Of a DNA stretch of 36,879 bases, positions 23,435 through 36,802 are shown in pieces; position 1 is the stretch's first letter; every line of letters begins with the position of its first letter. Made by a program: the position numbers and the translations under genes. Source of the stretch: Brevibacterium rongguiense (GTDB lineage: Bacteria; Actinomycetota; Actinomycetes; Actinomycetales; Brevibacteriaceae); the NCBI RefSeq assembly GCF_009857845.1, contig NZ_WWEQ01000028.1, forward strand, positions 1 to 36,879, given 5' to 3'. A model generated the notes under the pieces. It saw only the letters and a program-made list of their open reading frames with translations, made no database searches and was not told the DNA's origin.

Positions 23435-24589
23435 TCAGCGCTCGCCCTGGCGCGCGGGGCGCTCGACCTCGGGCGCGGGTCGCTCACCCGCGGACGCGTG
23501 GGGCGAAGCGGCACCGCGCACGGGCCGGGTGCCCGCGGCATGGGAGCCGCCCGTCTCCCGCTGGGCGGCTGCGAGCCGGCGGTCGAGGTCGTCGAGCCCG
23601 TCGAACTCGCCGGCGGAGGCCTCGAGCTCGCCCAGCAGGCCGCGGATCGCATCGCCGTGCGATTCGGCCTCGATGTTGAGCTCGCGGAAGCGCCAGTCGG
23701 CGGACTCGTCGTCCGCGGTGTGCGAGAGCACGTCGAGCACCCGGTCCCCCAGCGCCCGCGAGGCCTCGGTGTGCTCGAGGACCGTGAGCTGGCGGTCGAG
23801 GTCCGTGAGCCGCCCGTAGTACTCGTGCATCGCGACGACCCGGCCGGCCATCGAGCCGAACGCCTGCGCGAGCTTCTCGCGGTAGACGTCGATCTGCTTG
23901 GCGGTGTGCGGCTCGCGCACCCGCTCGAGCTCCGCGCGCAGCTCGAGCAGCTCGCTCAGCCGCACGCCGATCGAGGCGACCGCGTGGTCGAGGTCCACCC
24001 GCGCCACGTGGTCGGCCAGCACCGGGTGGCTCCAGGCGCGGGTGGCGACGATGCGCCGCGCGGTGGCGACGGCCAGCTGGAAGAGGCGCTGCTCGTCCGT
24101 GTCCTGGCCGCCGGGCCCCGGGCGCCAACCGAGCAGCGCGGGCGTGATCCACCGGGCGCGGCCGGCGGCCTCGCGATCGCGCCGGCGCAGGCGCTTGGGA
24201 TCGCGCAGGTACTTGTAGCCCGTCACGCCGGACACCCCTGCGGTCGCCGCGGCGGCCAGGCCGGTGGCGACCGCGCCCACCTCGAAGAGCCCGCCGGAGG
24301 CCAGGGACAGCACCGCCGTGGGCAGGCCGAACAGGGCGGTGCCGGTGGCGCCCGCCGCGGTCCAGGAGGTGAACGAGACGTTCGAGCGGATGATGTTGCG
24401 GTTCATGAGGCGCGAGGCCATCGCCCCGCGCAGGCTCGGCTGGCCCGCCGTGCCGGCGCCCACCCGGTAGCCGCGGGCGCTCCACGCGCGGAGCACGGAG
24501 TCCGGCACGCTGTCGGGGACGAGGATGCGGTAGTCGGGCACGCTCGCCGCGCACTCCCTGCGCCACAGGGATCGCCAGGACCTGCTCAT
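23435..24589 (-). CDS. Uncharacterised protein with a hydrophobic hairpin and coiled coil
   Basis: A 384-residue protein of no family I recognise. Residues 1-75 are basic and polar; 78-98 and 102-124 form two hydrophobic, Gly/Ala-rich segments that could be a membrane hairpin; a basic stretch (RDPKRLRRRDREAAGR) follows; from about 190 to 320 the chain is rich in heptad-like Leu/Ala/Glu/Arg (for example LLELRAELERVREP), indicating helical or coiled-coil structure. The last ~50 residues are low complexity. The ATG at 24589 follows GAGGAGG with 5-nt spacing, a strong start. It is divergent from the copper ATPase and runs into udk, so its role is probably housekeeping rather than metal-related (inference). 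Confidence 0.7.
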   Translation of the reverse strand: MSRSWRSLWRRECAASVPDYRILVPDSVPDSVLRAWSARGYRVGAGTAGQPSLRGAMASRLMNRNIIRSNVSFTSWTAAGATGTALFGLPTAVLSLASGGLFEVGAVATGLAAAATAGVSGVTGYKYLRDPKRLRRRDREAAGRARWITPALLGWRPGPGGQDTDEQRLFQLAVATARRIVATRAWSHPVLADHVARVDLDHAVASIGVRLSELLELRAELERVREPHTAKQIDVYREKLAQAFGSMAGRVVAMHEYYGRLTDLDRQLTVLEHTEASRALGDRVLDVLSHTADDESADWRFRELNIEAESHGDAIRGLLGELEASAGEFDGLDDLDRRLAAAQRETGGSHAAGTRPVRGAASPHASAGERPAPEVERPARQGER

Positions 24590-24719
24590 CGCCGCCTCCT
24601 CGTCTCCGGCCGGTGCCCGCCGCTGCGGACTGCTGCCAGTGTAGGTCCGCCGGCTGGACCGCCGCTGAGGGCACCACCCCCCTGCCCCGCCGAGGCGCGC
24701 AGCAGCACCGCCCACCCCC

Positions 24720-24748
24720 TTGCCCGATACCCCCTTGGGGTATATGTT
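24720..24748 (+). promoter_or_regulatory. Leaderless promoter of the copper ATPase
   Basis: TTGCCC (24720-24725) and TATGTT (24743-24748) are 17 nt apart; the ATG at 24755 follows the -10 box after 6 nt, so transcription probably starts at the start codon. The operator at 24727-24743 fills the spacer. Confidence 0.6.
24727..24743. promoter_or_regulatory. CsoR-like copper operator
   Basis: ATACCCCCTTGGGGTAT is a 17-bp inverted repeat with perfect 7-nt arms. It matches the TACCCC..GGGGTA form of CsoR-family operators found before copper export genes in Gram-positive bacteria. It lies between the -35 and -10 of the ATPase promoter, so bound repressor would exclude RNA polymerase until copper releases it. 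No csoR gene is in the window. Confidence 0.75.
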
Positions 24749-24754
24749 CGAGGC

Positions 24755-27106
24755 ATGTCCCACTCCGATCCGCACACCGCCCGCCCGCACGGCCCAGGAC
24801 ACGCCGAAGCACCCGGCGCAGCGCCGGCGTCCGAGGCGCGGCCATCCGGCGCTCAACGACCCGGTGCCGAGGGAAACCGGCACGGCGGCGGCCAGTGCGG
24901 CGGTGGTGACCAGCACGGTGGTGGGGCCCAGCACGGCGGCAACCCGACCCACGGGCACGGCGGTGGGGCCGGGGCACCCGGGACCCAGCCCGGTCACCAG
25001 CACGACCACGGTCACGACGACCAGCACAGTCGCGGCGACCACCACGGCCACGGGGGCCATCACGACCACGTGGCGATGTTCCGGCGCCTGTTCTGGACCA
25101 TGCTCGCCCTGGCGGTGCCCGTCGTGGGGTGCAGCCCGATGTTCGCCCAGCTCGTGGGCTATGAGATCCCCGCCGGGCCGCTGGCCTGGGTCTCACCGGT
25201 GCTCGGCACCGTCATGTACGCGTGGGGCGGCCGGCCGTTCCTCACCGGCGCCGCCTCCGAACTGCGGGCGCGCCGGCCCGGGATGATGCTGCTCATCGCG
25301 CTGGCGATCACCGTGGCGTTCGCATCGTCGTGGGGCGCGGCGCTCGGACTGCTCGACCCGGGCCTGGACTTCTGGTGGGAGCTCGCCCTCCTCATCGTCA
25401 TCATGCTGCTGGGCCACTGGATCGAGATGCGCTCGCTGGCCCAGACCTCCTCCGCCCTGGACTCCCTCGCCGCGCTGCTGCCCGAGGAGGCCGAGCGCGC
25501 GGTGCCCGGCCGGGACGGGGAGACCACCGAGCGCGTCGCGCCCGCAGCCCTGCGCGTGGGCGACACGGTCATCGTCCGGCCGGGGGCGGCCGTGCCCGCC
25601 GACGGCGAGGTCGTCGACGGCTCGGCCCACCTCGACGAGTCGATGATCACGGGCGAGTCGCGGCCGGTCGTCCGCTCGGCCGGCGACCGGGTGGTCGCGG
25701 GCACCGTCGCACAGGACTCCGGGCTGCGGGTGCGCGTCACCGCCACGGGCGATGACACCGCCCTGGCCGGCATCCAGGGCCTCGTCGCACAGGCCCAGCA
25801 GTCGTCCTCGCGCACGCAGGCGCTGGCCGATCGCGCGGCCGGCTGGCTGTTCTGGTTCGCACTCGGCGCCGCGGTCGTCACCGCGCTCGTCTGGGCGCTG
25901 GGGCTGGGCCGGCCGGACGAGGCGGTGGTGCGCACGGTCACCGTCCTCGTCATCGCCTGCCCCCACGCGCTGGGTCTGGCGATCCCCCTCGTCATCTCGA
26001 TCGCCACCGAGCGGGCCGCCCGCGCGGGCGTGCTCATCCGCGACCGGCTGGCGCTCGAGGCGATGCGCACCGTCTCGACGGTCGTGTTCGACAAGACCGG
26101 CACGCTCACCCGCGGCGAGCCCGCGGTCACGGACATCGCCACCGCATCCGACGGCGCCTCCCCCGGCGCCGACGAAGTCCTGCGCCTGGCCGCGGCCGCC
26201 GAGTCCGACAGCGAGCACCCGCTGGCCCGCGCGATCGTCGCCGCGGCGCAGGAGCGCGGCCTGACGATCCCGCAGTTCTCCGACTTCTCCTCCCGCCCGG
26301 CGGTGGGCGTCCAGGCGCGGGTGGACGGCGCGCGCGTGCAGGTGGGCGGGCCCGCCCTGCTCGCGGATGCCGGCGCGCAGCCGCTGACCGCCGCGCACGA
26401 CTGGTCGGCCGACGGCGCGACGGTCCTCCACGTGCTCGCGAACGGGCGCGTCATCGGCGCCCTCGAGCTCGCCGACGACGTGCGCCCCGAGTCCGCCGAG
26501 GCGGTCGCGGCACTCCATCGGGAGGGCATCGGCGTCGTCATGATCACCGGCGACGCGCAGGAGGTGGCGGAGGCCACGGCGCGCGGGCTCGGCATCGACC
26601 GGGTCTTCGCCGGCGTGGCCCCGGCGGACAAGGAGAAGCACATCGCGGCCCTCCAGGCCGACGGGCACCGGGTCGCAATGGTGGGCGACGGCGTCAACGA
26701 CGCCCCCGCCCTGGCGCGCGCGGACGTCGGCATCGCGATCGGCGCCGGCACGGATGTCGCGATCGCCTCGGCCGGGGTCATCCTCGCCTCGTCCGACCCC
26801 CGCGCCGTGCTCTCCGTCTTCGAGCTCTCGCGCAGGGCCTACCGCAAGATGGTGGAGAACCTCTGGTGGGCCGCCGGCTACAACCTCATCGCGGTGCCGC
26901 TGGCCGCCGGGGTGCTGGCGCCCATCGGCTTCCTCATGCCCATGAGCGCGGGCGCCCTGCTCATGTCCGCCTCGACCGTGGTCGTCGCCGCCAATGCCCA
27001 GCTGCTGCGCCGCCTCGACCTCGACCCGGCGGCCGTGACCGCCCGCATCCTCGACGGCAGCTCAGGAGCCTCGCGCGCGAACGGGCCCGGGCACCCCGGC
27101 GCCTGA
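24755..27106 (+). CDS. copB: Copper-exporting P1B-type ATPase with CPH motif (CopB-like)
   Basis: A 783-residue heavy-metal P-type ATPase of the cytoplasmic membrane. The first ~105 residues are a His/Gly-rich tail (HGHGGG, HQHDHGHDD) in place of HMA Cys-X-X-Cys domains. The membrane metal site is CPH (402-404) rather than CPC, which with GYN in WWAAGYNLIAVP and MSAST near the end defines the CopB (P1B-3) class that exports copper. The actuator has MITGES; the phosphorylated Asp446 is in DKTGTLTRG; the nucleotide domain has SDSEHPLARA; the hinge is GDGVNDAP (~644-651). The short C-terminal tail is polar. The start at 24755 fits the leaderless promoter; the long upstream extension of the frame is rejected. 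The CsoR-like operator supports copper control. Confidence 0.92.
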   Translation: MSHSDPHTARPHGPGHAEAPGAAPASEARPSGAQRPGAEGNRHGGGQCGGGDQHGGGAQHGGNPTHGHGGGAGAPGTQPGHQHDHGHDDQHSRGDHHGHGGHHDHVAMFRRLFWTMLALAVPVVGCSPMFAQLVGYEIPAGPLAWVSPVLGTVMYAWGGRPFLTGAASELRARRPGMMLLIALAITVAFASSWGAALGLLDPGLDFWWELALLIVIMLLGHWIEMRSLAQTSSALDSLAALLPEEAERAVPGRDGETTERVAPAALRVGDTVIVRPGAAVPADGEVVDGSAHLDESMITGESRPVVRSAGDRVVAGTVAQDSGLRVRVTATGDDTALAGIQGLVAQAQQSSSRTQALADRAAGWLFWFALGAAVVTALVWALGLGRPDEAVVRTVTVLVIACPHALGLAIPLVISIATERAARAGVLIRDRLALEAMRTVSTVVFDKTGTLTRGEPAVTDIATASDGASPGADEVLRLAAAAESDSEHPLARAIVAAAQERGLTIPQFSDFSSRPAVGVQARVDGARVQVGGPALLADAGAQPLTAAHDWSADGATVLHVLANGRVIGALELADDVRPESAEAVAALHREGIGVVMITGDAQEVAEATARGLGIDRVFAGVAPADKEKHIAALQADGHRVAMVGDGVNDAPALARADVGIAIGAGTDVAIASAGVILASSDPRAVLSVFELSRRAYRKMVENLWWAAGYNLIAVPLAAGVLAPIGFLMPMSAGALLMSASTVVVAANAQLLRRLDLDPAAVTARILDGSSGASRANGPGHPGA

Positions 27107-27138
27107 GCCCGCACCACCCGGCCGCACGGCGGCTGCCC

Positions 27139-27166
27139 CCGGCGCCGCACGCGTGCACGGCGCCGG
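27139..27166. terminator. Hairpin between convergent copB and gatB
   Basis: CCGGCGCCG (27139-27147) and CGGCGCCGG (27158-27166) are perfectly complementary around a 10-nt loop that is itself partly palindromic (CACGCGTG). It lies 32 nt after copB and 66 nt after the end of gatB on the opposite strand. Probable two-way terminator without T tract. Confidence 0.6.
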
Positions 27167-27232
27167 CCTCCGGCGCACACCGCCGCGGCCCGCCCCCGGT
27201 CGTGCCAGAGGCGAGCGGCGGGCGGGGTGCGC

Positions 27233-28711
27233 TCAGCCGAGCCTGGCGAGGATCAGCTCGCGGGCGCGGCCCGCATCGGCCTGGCCGCGCGTGGCCTTCA
27301 TGATCGGGCCGATGAGCGCCCCGATCGCCTGCTGCTTGCCGCCGCGGATCTTCTCCACGACGTCGGGGTTGTCCGCGATCGCCTGGTCGACGGCGGCCTC
27401 GAGCGCGCCGTCGTCCTGGACGATCTCGAGCCCGCGGGCGGCCATGACCTCGGCGGGGCTGCCCTCGCCCGAGATCGTGCCGTCGAGAACCTGCCGGGCG
27501 AGCTTGTCGTTGAGCCTGCCGGCCTCGACGAGGCCCGCGAGCTCGGCGATCTGGGCGGGGCTCACGAGGTCCTCGGGATCCCGCTCGTCCTGCTTGGCGC
27601 GGCGGGCGACCTCACCGGTCCACCACTTGCGCGCCGCCGCGGGCGACGCGCCCAGCTTGACCGTCTCCTCGACGGGGTCCAGGAGGCCGGCGTTGATGAC
27701 GTCGCGCATCTCCAGCTCCGTGATGCCCCATTCTCCGATGAGCCGGCGGCGGCGCGCGGCGGGCAGCTCCGGCAGCGAGGCGCGGATCTCCTCGACCCAC
27801 TCGCGGGCCGGCTCGACCGGCACGAGGTCCGGCTCCGGGAAGTACCGGTAGTCGTCCGCATCGGACTTCACGCGCCCGGACGAGGTCTCGCCGGTGTCCT
27901 CGTGGAAGTGGCGGGTCTCCTGGAGGATCGACTCGCCGGCGGCGAGCAGCGTGGCCTGGCGGGCGATCTCGAAGCGCACGGCCCGCTCGATCGAGCGGAA
28001 CGAGTTGACGTTCTTCGTCTCCGTGCGCGTGCCCAACGGGGCGTCCGGCGAGTCGCGCAGCGAGACGTTGATGTCGGCGCGCACATTGCCCTGCTCCATC
28101 TTCGCCTCGGAGACGCCGAGGGCCTTGAAGATGTCGCGCAGGGTGCGCACATAGGCGGCTGCCACCTCGGGCGCTCGCCTGCCCGTGCCCTCGATGGGGT
28201 GGGTGACGATCTCCACGAGCGGCACGCCGGCGCGGTTGTAGTCGACGAGGGAGTGGTCCGCGCCGTGGATGCGCCCGCCGGCGCCGCCCACGTGCGTGTT
28301 CTTGCCCGCGTCCTCCTCCATGTGCGCCCGCTCGATCGGCACGTGCACGAGCTGGCCGTCCTCGAGTTCGACGTCGATGCCGCCGTTCGCGGCGATCGGC
28401 TCGTCAAACTGGGAGGTCTGGAAGTTCTTCGGGTTGTCCGGGTAGAAGTAGTTCTTGCGCGCGAACCGGCAGGACTGCGCGATCTCGCAGCCCAGCGCCA
28501 GGCCGATCCGGATCGCGTACTCCACGCCCTTCTCGTTGACGACCGGCAGCGCTCCGGGCAGGCCGAGCGAGACGGGCGTGGTGTTCTCGTTCGCGCCGCC
28601 GCCGAACGAGTTGGGCGCGGCGTCGAACATCTTCGTGGCGGTGCCGAGCTCCACGTGGACCTCGATGCCCAGGACCGGGTCGTAGCGCTCGATTGCCTCT
28701 TCGTACTTCAT
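27233..28711 (-). CDS. gatB: Asp-tRNA(Asn)/Glu-tRNA(Gln) amidotransferase subunit B
   Basis: GatB is the tRNA-binding and kinase-like subunit of the GatCAB complex, which converts Glu-tRNA(Gln) or Asp-tRNA(Asn) to the amidated form. The 492-residue protein has the family landmarks: [18 protein letters not shown] near the N-terminus, [25 protein letters not shown], the [14 protein letters not shown] signature, and the C-terminal YqeY-like tail domain ending [16 protein letters not shown]. It starts at an ATG 15 nt after the gatA stop, with GAGGGA in the gap, and is the last gene of a gatC-gatA-gatB operon. It ends convergent with copB. Confidence 0.97.
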   Translation of the reverse strand: MKYEEAIERYDPVLGIEVHVELGTATKMFDAAPNSFGGGANENTTPVSLGLPGALPVVNEKGVEYAIRIGLALGCEIAQSCRFARKNYFYPDNPKNFQTSQFDEPIAANGGIDVELEDGQLVHVPIERAHMEEDAGKNTHVGGAGGRIHGADHSLVDYNRAGVPLVEIVTHPIEGTGRRAPEVAAAYVRTLRDIFKALGVSEAKMEQGNVRADINVSLRDSPDAPLGTRTETKNVNSFRSIERAVRFEIARQATLLAAGESILQETRHFHEDTGETSSGRVKSDADDYRYFPEPDLVPVEPAREWVEEIRASLPELPAARRRRLIGEWGITELEMRDVINAGLLDPVEETVKLGASPAAARKWWTGEVARRAKQDERDPEDLVSPAQIAELAGLVEAGRLNDKLARQVLDGTISGEGSPAEVMAARGLEIVQDDGALEAAVDQAIADNPDVVEKIRGGKQQAIGALIGPIMKATRGQADAGRARELILARLG

Positions 28712-28726
28712 CTCAGTCCCTCTCGC

Positions 28727-30229
28727 TCACAGTTCCGGGGCCGAGGCGAGGACCGGGCCCGCGCCCGCGCTCGCCAGGGCGGTTTCCAGGCCGGCGCCCA
28801 CCTCGTAGAGGCGGGCGTCCTCGCGCGCGGGGGCCAGCAGCTGGAAGCCCACGGGCAGGCCGTCGGCCAGGCCCGCCGGCAGGCTCATCCCGGGGATGCC
28901 GGCGAGGTTCGCCGGGATCGTCGCGATGTCGCCCAGGTAGAGGGCCATCGGATCGTCGGCGGACTCGGCGCCGAACTCGTAGGCCGTCGTGGGCGCGGTG
29001 GGCGAGACGAGCGCATCGGCGGCCTCGAAGGCGCGCGCGAAGTCCCGCTGGACGAGCGTGCGGACCTTCTGCGCGGAGCCGTAGTAGGCGTCGTAGTAGC
29101 CGGCCGACAGCGCGTAGGTGCCCAGGATGATGCGGCGCTTGACCTCCGCGCCGAAGCCCGCGGCGCGCGTGGCGGCCATGACCGTCTCGGCCGTGACGGT
29201 CCCGGACTCGGGCTCGGCGCGCAGGCCGTAGCGCATCCCGTCGTAGCGGGCCAGGTTCGAGGACACCTCTGAGGGCATGATGAGGTAGTAGGCGTCGAGC
29301 GCGTAGGACAGCGCCGGCAGGTCCACCTCGACGATCTCGGCGCCCTGCGCCTCGGCGGCGTCCAGTGCGGCCCGGAAGGCCGCGAGGACGCCGGGCTCCC
29401 AGCCCTCGCCCTGGAGCTGCTTGATGACGCCCAGCCGCTTGCCCGCCAGGCCCGCCGCCGCGCCGGCCCGCGCGGCGGCGGTGAAGTCCGGCACCGCCTC
29501 GGGCAGGGAGGTGGAGTCGAAGCGGTCGTGGCCGGCGAGCACGCCGTGCAGCGCCGCCGCATCGGCCACCGTGCGGGCCACCGGGCCCACCTGGTCCATG
29601 GACGAGGTCATCGCGATGACGCCGTAGCGGGACACGGAGCCGTACGTGGGCTTGACGCCCACGGTGCCGGTGAAGGCGGCGGGCTGGCGCACCGAGCCGC
29701 CGGTGTCCGTGCCCACGGACAGGGGCGCCTCGTAGGCGGCGACGGAGGCCGCCGCACCGCCAGACGAGCCGCCGGGCACGCGGGCGGGATCCCACGGGTT
29801 GAGCGTGCGGCCGAACGCCGAGTGCTCAGTCGTGGAGCCCATCGCGAACTCGTCGAGGTTCGTCTTGCCCAGCAGCGGCATGTGCGCGGCCTGGGTCTTC
29901 CGGTAGACGGTCGCGTCGTAGGGCGGCACGAAGTCGGCGAGCATCCTCGACCCGGCCGTCGTGGGGATGCCCGAGGTGGAGATGAGGTCCTTGTGCGTGA
30001 CGGGCACGCCGGCCAGCGGGGGGAGCTCCTCGCCGGCGGCGCGGCGGCGGTCGACGTCCGCGGCGGTGGCGAGCGCGGTGTCGGCCGTGACGGTGATGAA
30101 GGCGTTGAGGCGCTCGTCGACCGCGGCGATGCGGTCGAGGTGGGCGCGGGTGACCTCCGTCGAGGAGTAGTCGCCGGCGGCCATCCCCTGGGCCAGGTCG
30201 AGCGCGCTCAGGCGGGTGAGGTCGGCCAT
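28727..30229 (-). CDS. gatA: Asp-tRNA(Asn)/Glu-tRNA(Gln) amidotransferase subunit A
   Basis: GatA is the amidase subunit that releases ammonia from glutamine for tRNA-dependent amidation. The amidase signature is complete: Lys in [22 protein letters not shown], and the catalytic Ser region [17 protein letters not shown], giving the Ser-cis-Ser-Lys triad. It has 500 residues from the ATG at 30229. I prefer this ATG because GGAGGAG lies 5 nt upstream; a GTG two codons earlier (30235) overlaps that sequence and the gatC stop. Coupled tightly to gatC. Confidence 0.96.
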   Translation of the reverse strand: MADLTRLSALDLAQGMAAGDYSSTEVTRAHLDRIAAVDERLNAFITVTADTALATAADVDRRRAAGEELPPLAGVPVTHKDLISTSGIPTTAGSRMLADFVPPYDATVYRKTQAAHMPLLGKTNLDEFAMGSTTEHSAFGRTLNPWDPARVPGGSSGGAAASVAAYEAPLSVGTDTGGSVRQPAAFTGTVGVKPTYGSVSRYGVIAMTSSMDQVGPVARTVADAAALHGVLAGHDRFDSTSLPEAVPDFTAAARAGAAAGLAGKRLGVIKQLQGEGWEPGVLAAFRAALDAAEAQGAEIVEVDLPALSYALDAYYLIMPSEVSSNLARYDGMRYGLRAEPESGTVTAETVMAATRAAGFGAEVKRRIILGTYALSAGYYDAYYGSAQKVRTLVQRDFARAFEAADALVSPTAPTTAYEFGAESADDPMALYLGDIATIPANLAGIPGMSLPAGLADGLPVGFQLLAPAREDARLYEVGAGLETALASAGAGPVLASAPEL

Positions 30230-30231
30230 CG

Positions 30232-30537
30232 TCACTCCTCCCCGAGGATCTGCGGGACGAGGAACTTACCCTCGTCGTCCGCGGGGGCGTTCGACAGCGC
30301 CTGCTCGGCGGTGAGCGTCTCGCCCACGGTGTCGGGGCGCATGACGTTGCGCAGCGCGATCGGGTGGCTCGTGGCCGGCACGTCGTCCGTGGCGACCTCC
30401 GCCACTCGCGCGACGTTGCCGAGGATGTGGTTGAGGTCCCCGGCCAGCGCCGCGAGCTCCTCGTCGTCCATGGCGATCCTGGCGAGCTGGGCCAGGTGGG
30501 CCACTTCTTCGGATGTGATCGCGGATTGCTCCGGCAT
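30232..30537 (-). CDS. gatC: Asp-tRNA(Asn)/Glu-tRNA(Gln) amidotransferase subunit C
   Basis: GatC is the small subunit that belts GatA and GatB together. The 101-residue protein has the family pattern: [17 protein letters not shown] at the N-terminus, a helix with [14 protein letters not shown], then VPATSHP and the Arg/Asp-rich segment [12 protein letters not shown], ending [10 protein letters not shown]. The ATG at 30537 follows AAGGGG with a TGACG spacer; a GTG two codons earlier is the alternative. It is the first gene of the gat operon. A -10-like TAAGGT lies at 30609-30604 with no good -35. The preceding 213 bp (30538-30750) holds no gene I can support. Confidence 0.95.
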   Translation of the reverse strand: MPEQSAITSEEVAHLAQLARIAMDDEELAALAGDLNHILGNVARVAEVATDDVPATSHPIALRNVMRPDTVGETLTAEQALSNAPADDEGKFLVPQILGEE

Positions 30538-30750
30538 CGTCACCCCTTCAGGTGGATGGGCTGTGGTTCTCGCTGTGCGGCGGGCCGCCGCGCTTCGCCG
30601 TCTACCTTAATCGAGGCCCGCGGGCCCGGTGCGCGGAGTGCGCCGGGCGGGGTCGGGAGCACCGAGTGCGGCGGTCGCCCTGGGCTCGGGCGAGTGGACG
30701 GGAGCAGGGCCGTCATCGCGGTCAGCGGGCGGCGGGGCCCACGCCGCGGC

Positions 30751-31089
30751 TCATGCGCTCTCGGGGAACGTGCGCTCACCGGAGATGTAGCCGGCGAGGT
30801 CGGCCGCGACGCGCTCGGCATCGGCGCGGGCCATCTCACCGCCGTCCGCGGCCGCGAGCAGCTCCGCGCGCACCGCCTGCACGCGCGAGCGCTCCGATTC
30901 GCCCGCCTGAGGCGCGGCGGCCGCGGGCGCGGCGGCCGTGGGCTCCTGGCGGGCGCCCCCGCCGTGGAACGTGGCCTCCAGCAGTGCCCGAGGCGCGGGC
31001 GGGGCCGGCGCCTGCGCGGCGGCGATGCTCGTGAGGGCGGCCGAGAGGCCCAGCGTGCTGAGGAGGACGAAGCGGGTGGTGCGGTTCAT
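30751..31089 (-). CDS. Small secreted protein of unknown function
   Basis: A 112-residue protein with a clear Sec signal peptide: MNRTTRFVLLSTLGLSAALT followed by SIAAAQA, cleavage expected after the last Ala-Gln-Ala region near residue 27. The mature part is Ala/Pro-rich to about residue 62 (with [10 protein letters not shown]) and then forms a short helical domain, ERSRVQAVRAELLAAADGGE and DAERVAADLAGYISGE. Its only odd features are the low complexity and small size; no Cys or metal site is present. It lies between ligA and gatC on the same strand, in a position often occupied by lineage-specific genes. The Shine-Dalgarno sequence is weak. Function unknown. Confidence 0.6.
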   Translation of the reverse strand: MNRTTRFVLLSTLGLSAALTSIAAAQAPAPPAPRALLEATFHGGGARQEPTAAAPAAAAPQAGESERSRVQAVRAELLAAADGGEMARADAERVAADLAGYISGERTFPESA

Positions 31090-31210
31090 GCGTCCCACTG
31101 TCCCAGCCGCGGCTGAGTGCGGTGGGGTGCGCGCCTGTGCCCCGGCTGAGGGCGGCCCCGCGTGCCCCGTGACGGCGCGGGAGGCGGCCCGGTGCAGCGG
31201 ATTCGGGCGC

Positions 31211-34807
<3,597 letters not shown>

Positions 34808-34811
<4 letters not shown>

Positions 34812-36802
34812 CGGCCCCGCCCCCGCAGCACGACCGGCGGCACATCGGGGGTCTCGAAGCCCATGACGCGGCCGTAGAAGGACAGCTCCGCCTCGAGGGC
34901 GGCGGCGATGTTGGCCGGCTGGGTGAAGCCGTGGGACTCGCCGGGGAAGAACAGCGCCGCGTACGGCACGCCCCGCTCGTCCAGGCCTGCGGCCAGCTGC
35001 TCGGCCTGACTGCGCGGCACCACCGGATCGACGTCGCCCTGGAAGATCGCGATGGGCGCGCGCACGGTGTCGAGGCGGCCCAGCGGCGAAGCGCCCGCGT
35101 ATGCCTCCGGGCCGCCGGCCAGGCCCTCCACGTAGCGGGACTCGAAGTCGTGGGTGGAGGCGGCCAGCGTCGTCAGGTCCGCCACCCCGTAGTAGCTGGC
35201 GCCCGCCGCGAAGACCGTCGTGTCGGTCAGCGCGCGCAGCACCGTGTAGCCCCCGGCCGAGCCGCCGCGGATGCCCAGCCGGGCGGGATCGGCCGCGCCC
35301 TCGGCGACGAGCGCTGTCATGACCGTCACCGCGTCGGCGACGTCCACCTCGCCCCAGCGGCCGCGCAGCCGCTCGCGGTAGGCCCGCCCGTAGCCGGTGG
35401 AGCCGCCGTAGTCGACCTCGACGACGCCGATCCCCCGCGAGGTGAAGTAGGCGTGCTCGAGCGAGACCCGCGGGGTGGCCTGCGCGGTGGGGCCACCGTG
35501 GATGACGGCGAGGTAGGGCGCGGGCCCGGCGGCCTCCGCGTCGGGGCTGTGGGGCGGGTAGACGATCGCGTGGACGCCGTCGAACTCGCGGACCGCGGGG
35601 CGCGGCAGGTAGGCCGCGGGGACGGGCAGCTCCGCGGCCAGGGCGATGGCGAAGAGCCGGCCGCTGGGGATGTCGTAGGCGTAGAGCCCGGTGATCCGGT
35701 CCGGCCCGCCGCCCAGCAGCAGCGCGGTGTCACCGGAGACGTCCTCGAGGGCGAACGCGCTGAGCTCGCAGGGCAGTTCGCGCACATCGCCGTCCTCGCG
35801 GGCGGCGGGCGAGGCATCGGCCCACAGCAGCCGGGAGGTCCCGCTCCTCGCCTGGGCCAGGATGCGGCTGCCGCCGCGGGCGGGCAGGTACCAACGGGCG
35901 TCGAGGCTCCACAGCGGGCCGCCGATCTCGCCCTGGTCCGCCAGCAGGGGCTCGGCCTCGGGCCGCATGGCACCGGGGCGGCCCTGGGCCCGGGCCAGGA
36001 AGTCCGGCGCGCTGAGCCGGTAGAGCGTCCAGGTCCCGGTGCGGTCGGCGCTCACGGCGAGCCGGGCGGTGGACAGCCACTGGGGCTGGAGCACGGATTC
36101 GCCGGGCTGGCCGAAGACGGCGCAGGGCTCGCCGCCCGGCTCGCACAGGTAGAGCCGCGTCTCGTCCCACGGCATGTCGGGGTGGTCCCAGCCGATGAAT
36201 GCGAGCAGTGCGCCGTCCGGGGACAGCTGCGGCTGGGCGAGGAAGTGCGGCCCGCGGGCCAGCTCCGCGACGGCGGGCGCTGCGCAGGCCTGTGCGGGCT
36301 CGGCGCTGGTGTGCGCTGCGACTGCGGGCGCGCGCGGGTCGATCGCGACGATGGCGCGCTCGATCCCGCCCGGCAGGTGCGCCTCGCGGATCCCCAGCAG
36401 GCGGCCGCCCGAGTACGCGAGGCCGCCGTAGCGCACGGCCGCCCCGCTGGCGGGGGTGAGCGGCTCCGGGTCCGCCCCGGTGCGGGCGGTGTCGAGGCGG
36501 TAGAGGCGCTGGTCGGCGCCGTTGACGAAGACGAGCAGGCCCGCGTCGTCAAGCGCCCAGGCCCCGCCGCCGTACTCGTGGACGCGGCTGCGGGCGCTGA
36601 ACCCGGCCGGCAGCAGCTGGCGGGCCTCGCCGGGGCGGGCGACGGCGGTGGTGAAGACTCCGATCCGGCCGCCCTCGGCGGGGATCCGCTGGGCGTAGCA
36701 GATCCGCTCGGCCGCGAACCGGGCGTCGCTGACGGGCGCCTCGGCGCCGGCGACGAGGGCAGCAGTGAGCGGCGAGCGCCAGGCGCCGGGGGCAGCGCTC
36801 AC
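34808..36802 (-). CDS. S9 family prolyl oligopeptidase-like peptidase
   Basis: A 664-residue serine peptidase of the S9 (prolyl oligopeptidase/acylaminoacyl peptidase) family. Residues ~1-390 carry degenerate beta-propeller repeats (for example QPQLSPDGALLAFIGWDHPDMPW and VLQPQWL). The C-terminal alpha/beta-hydrolase domain has the oxyanion segment HGGPTAQA, nucleophile Ser515 in GIRGGSAGGYT, Asp in GDVDPVVP and His in GESHGFTQP. No signal peptide is visible, so it is probably cytoplasmic and acts on short peptides. It starts with a GTG overlapping the stop of a gene that continues beyond the window edge. Both ends overlap neighbours by 4 nt, indicating an operon running into the MetE-like gene and ligA. 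Confidence 0.9.
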
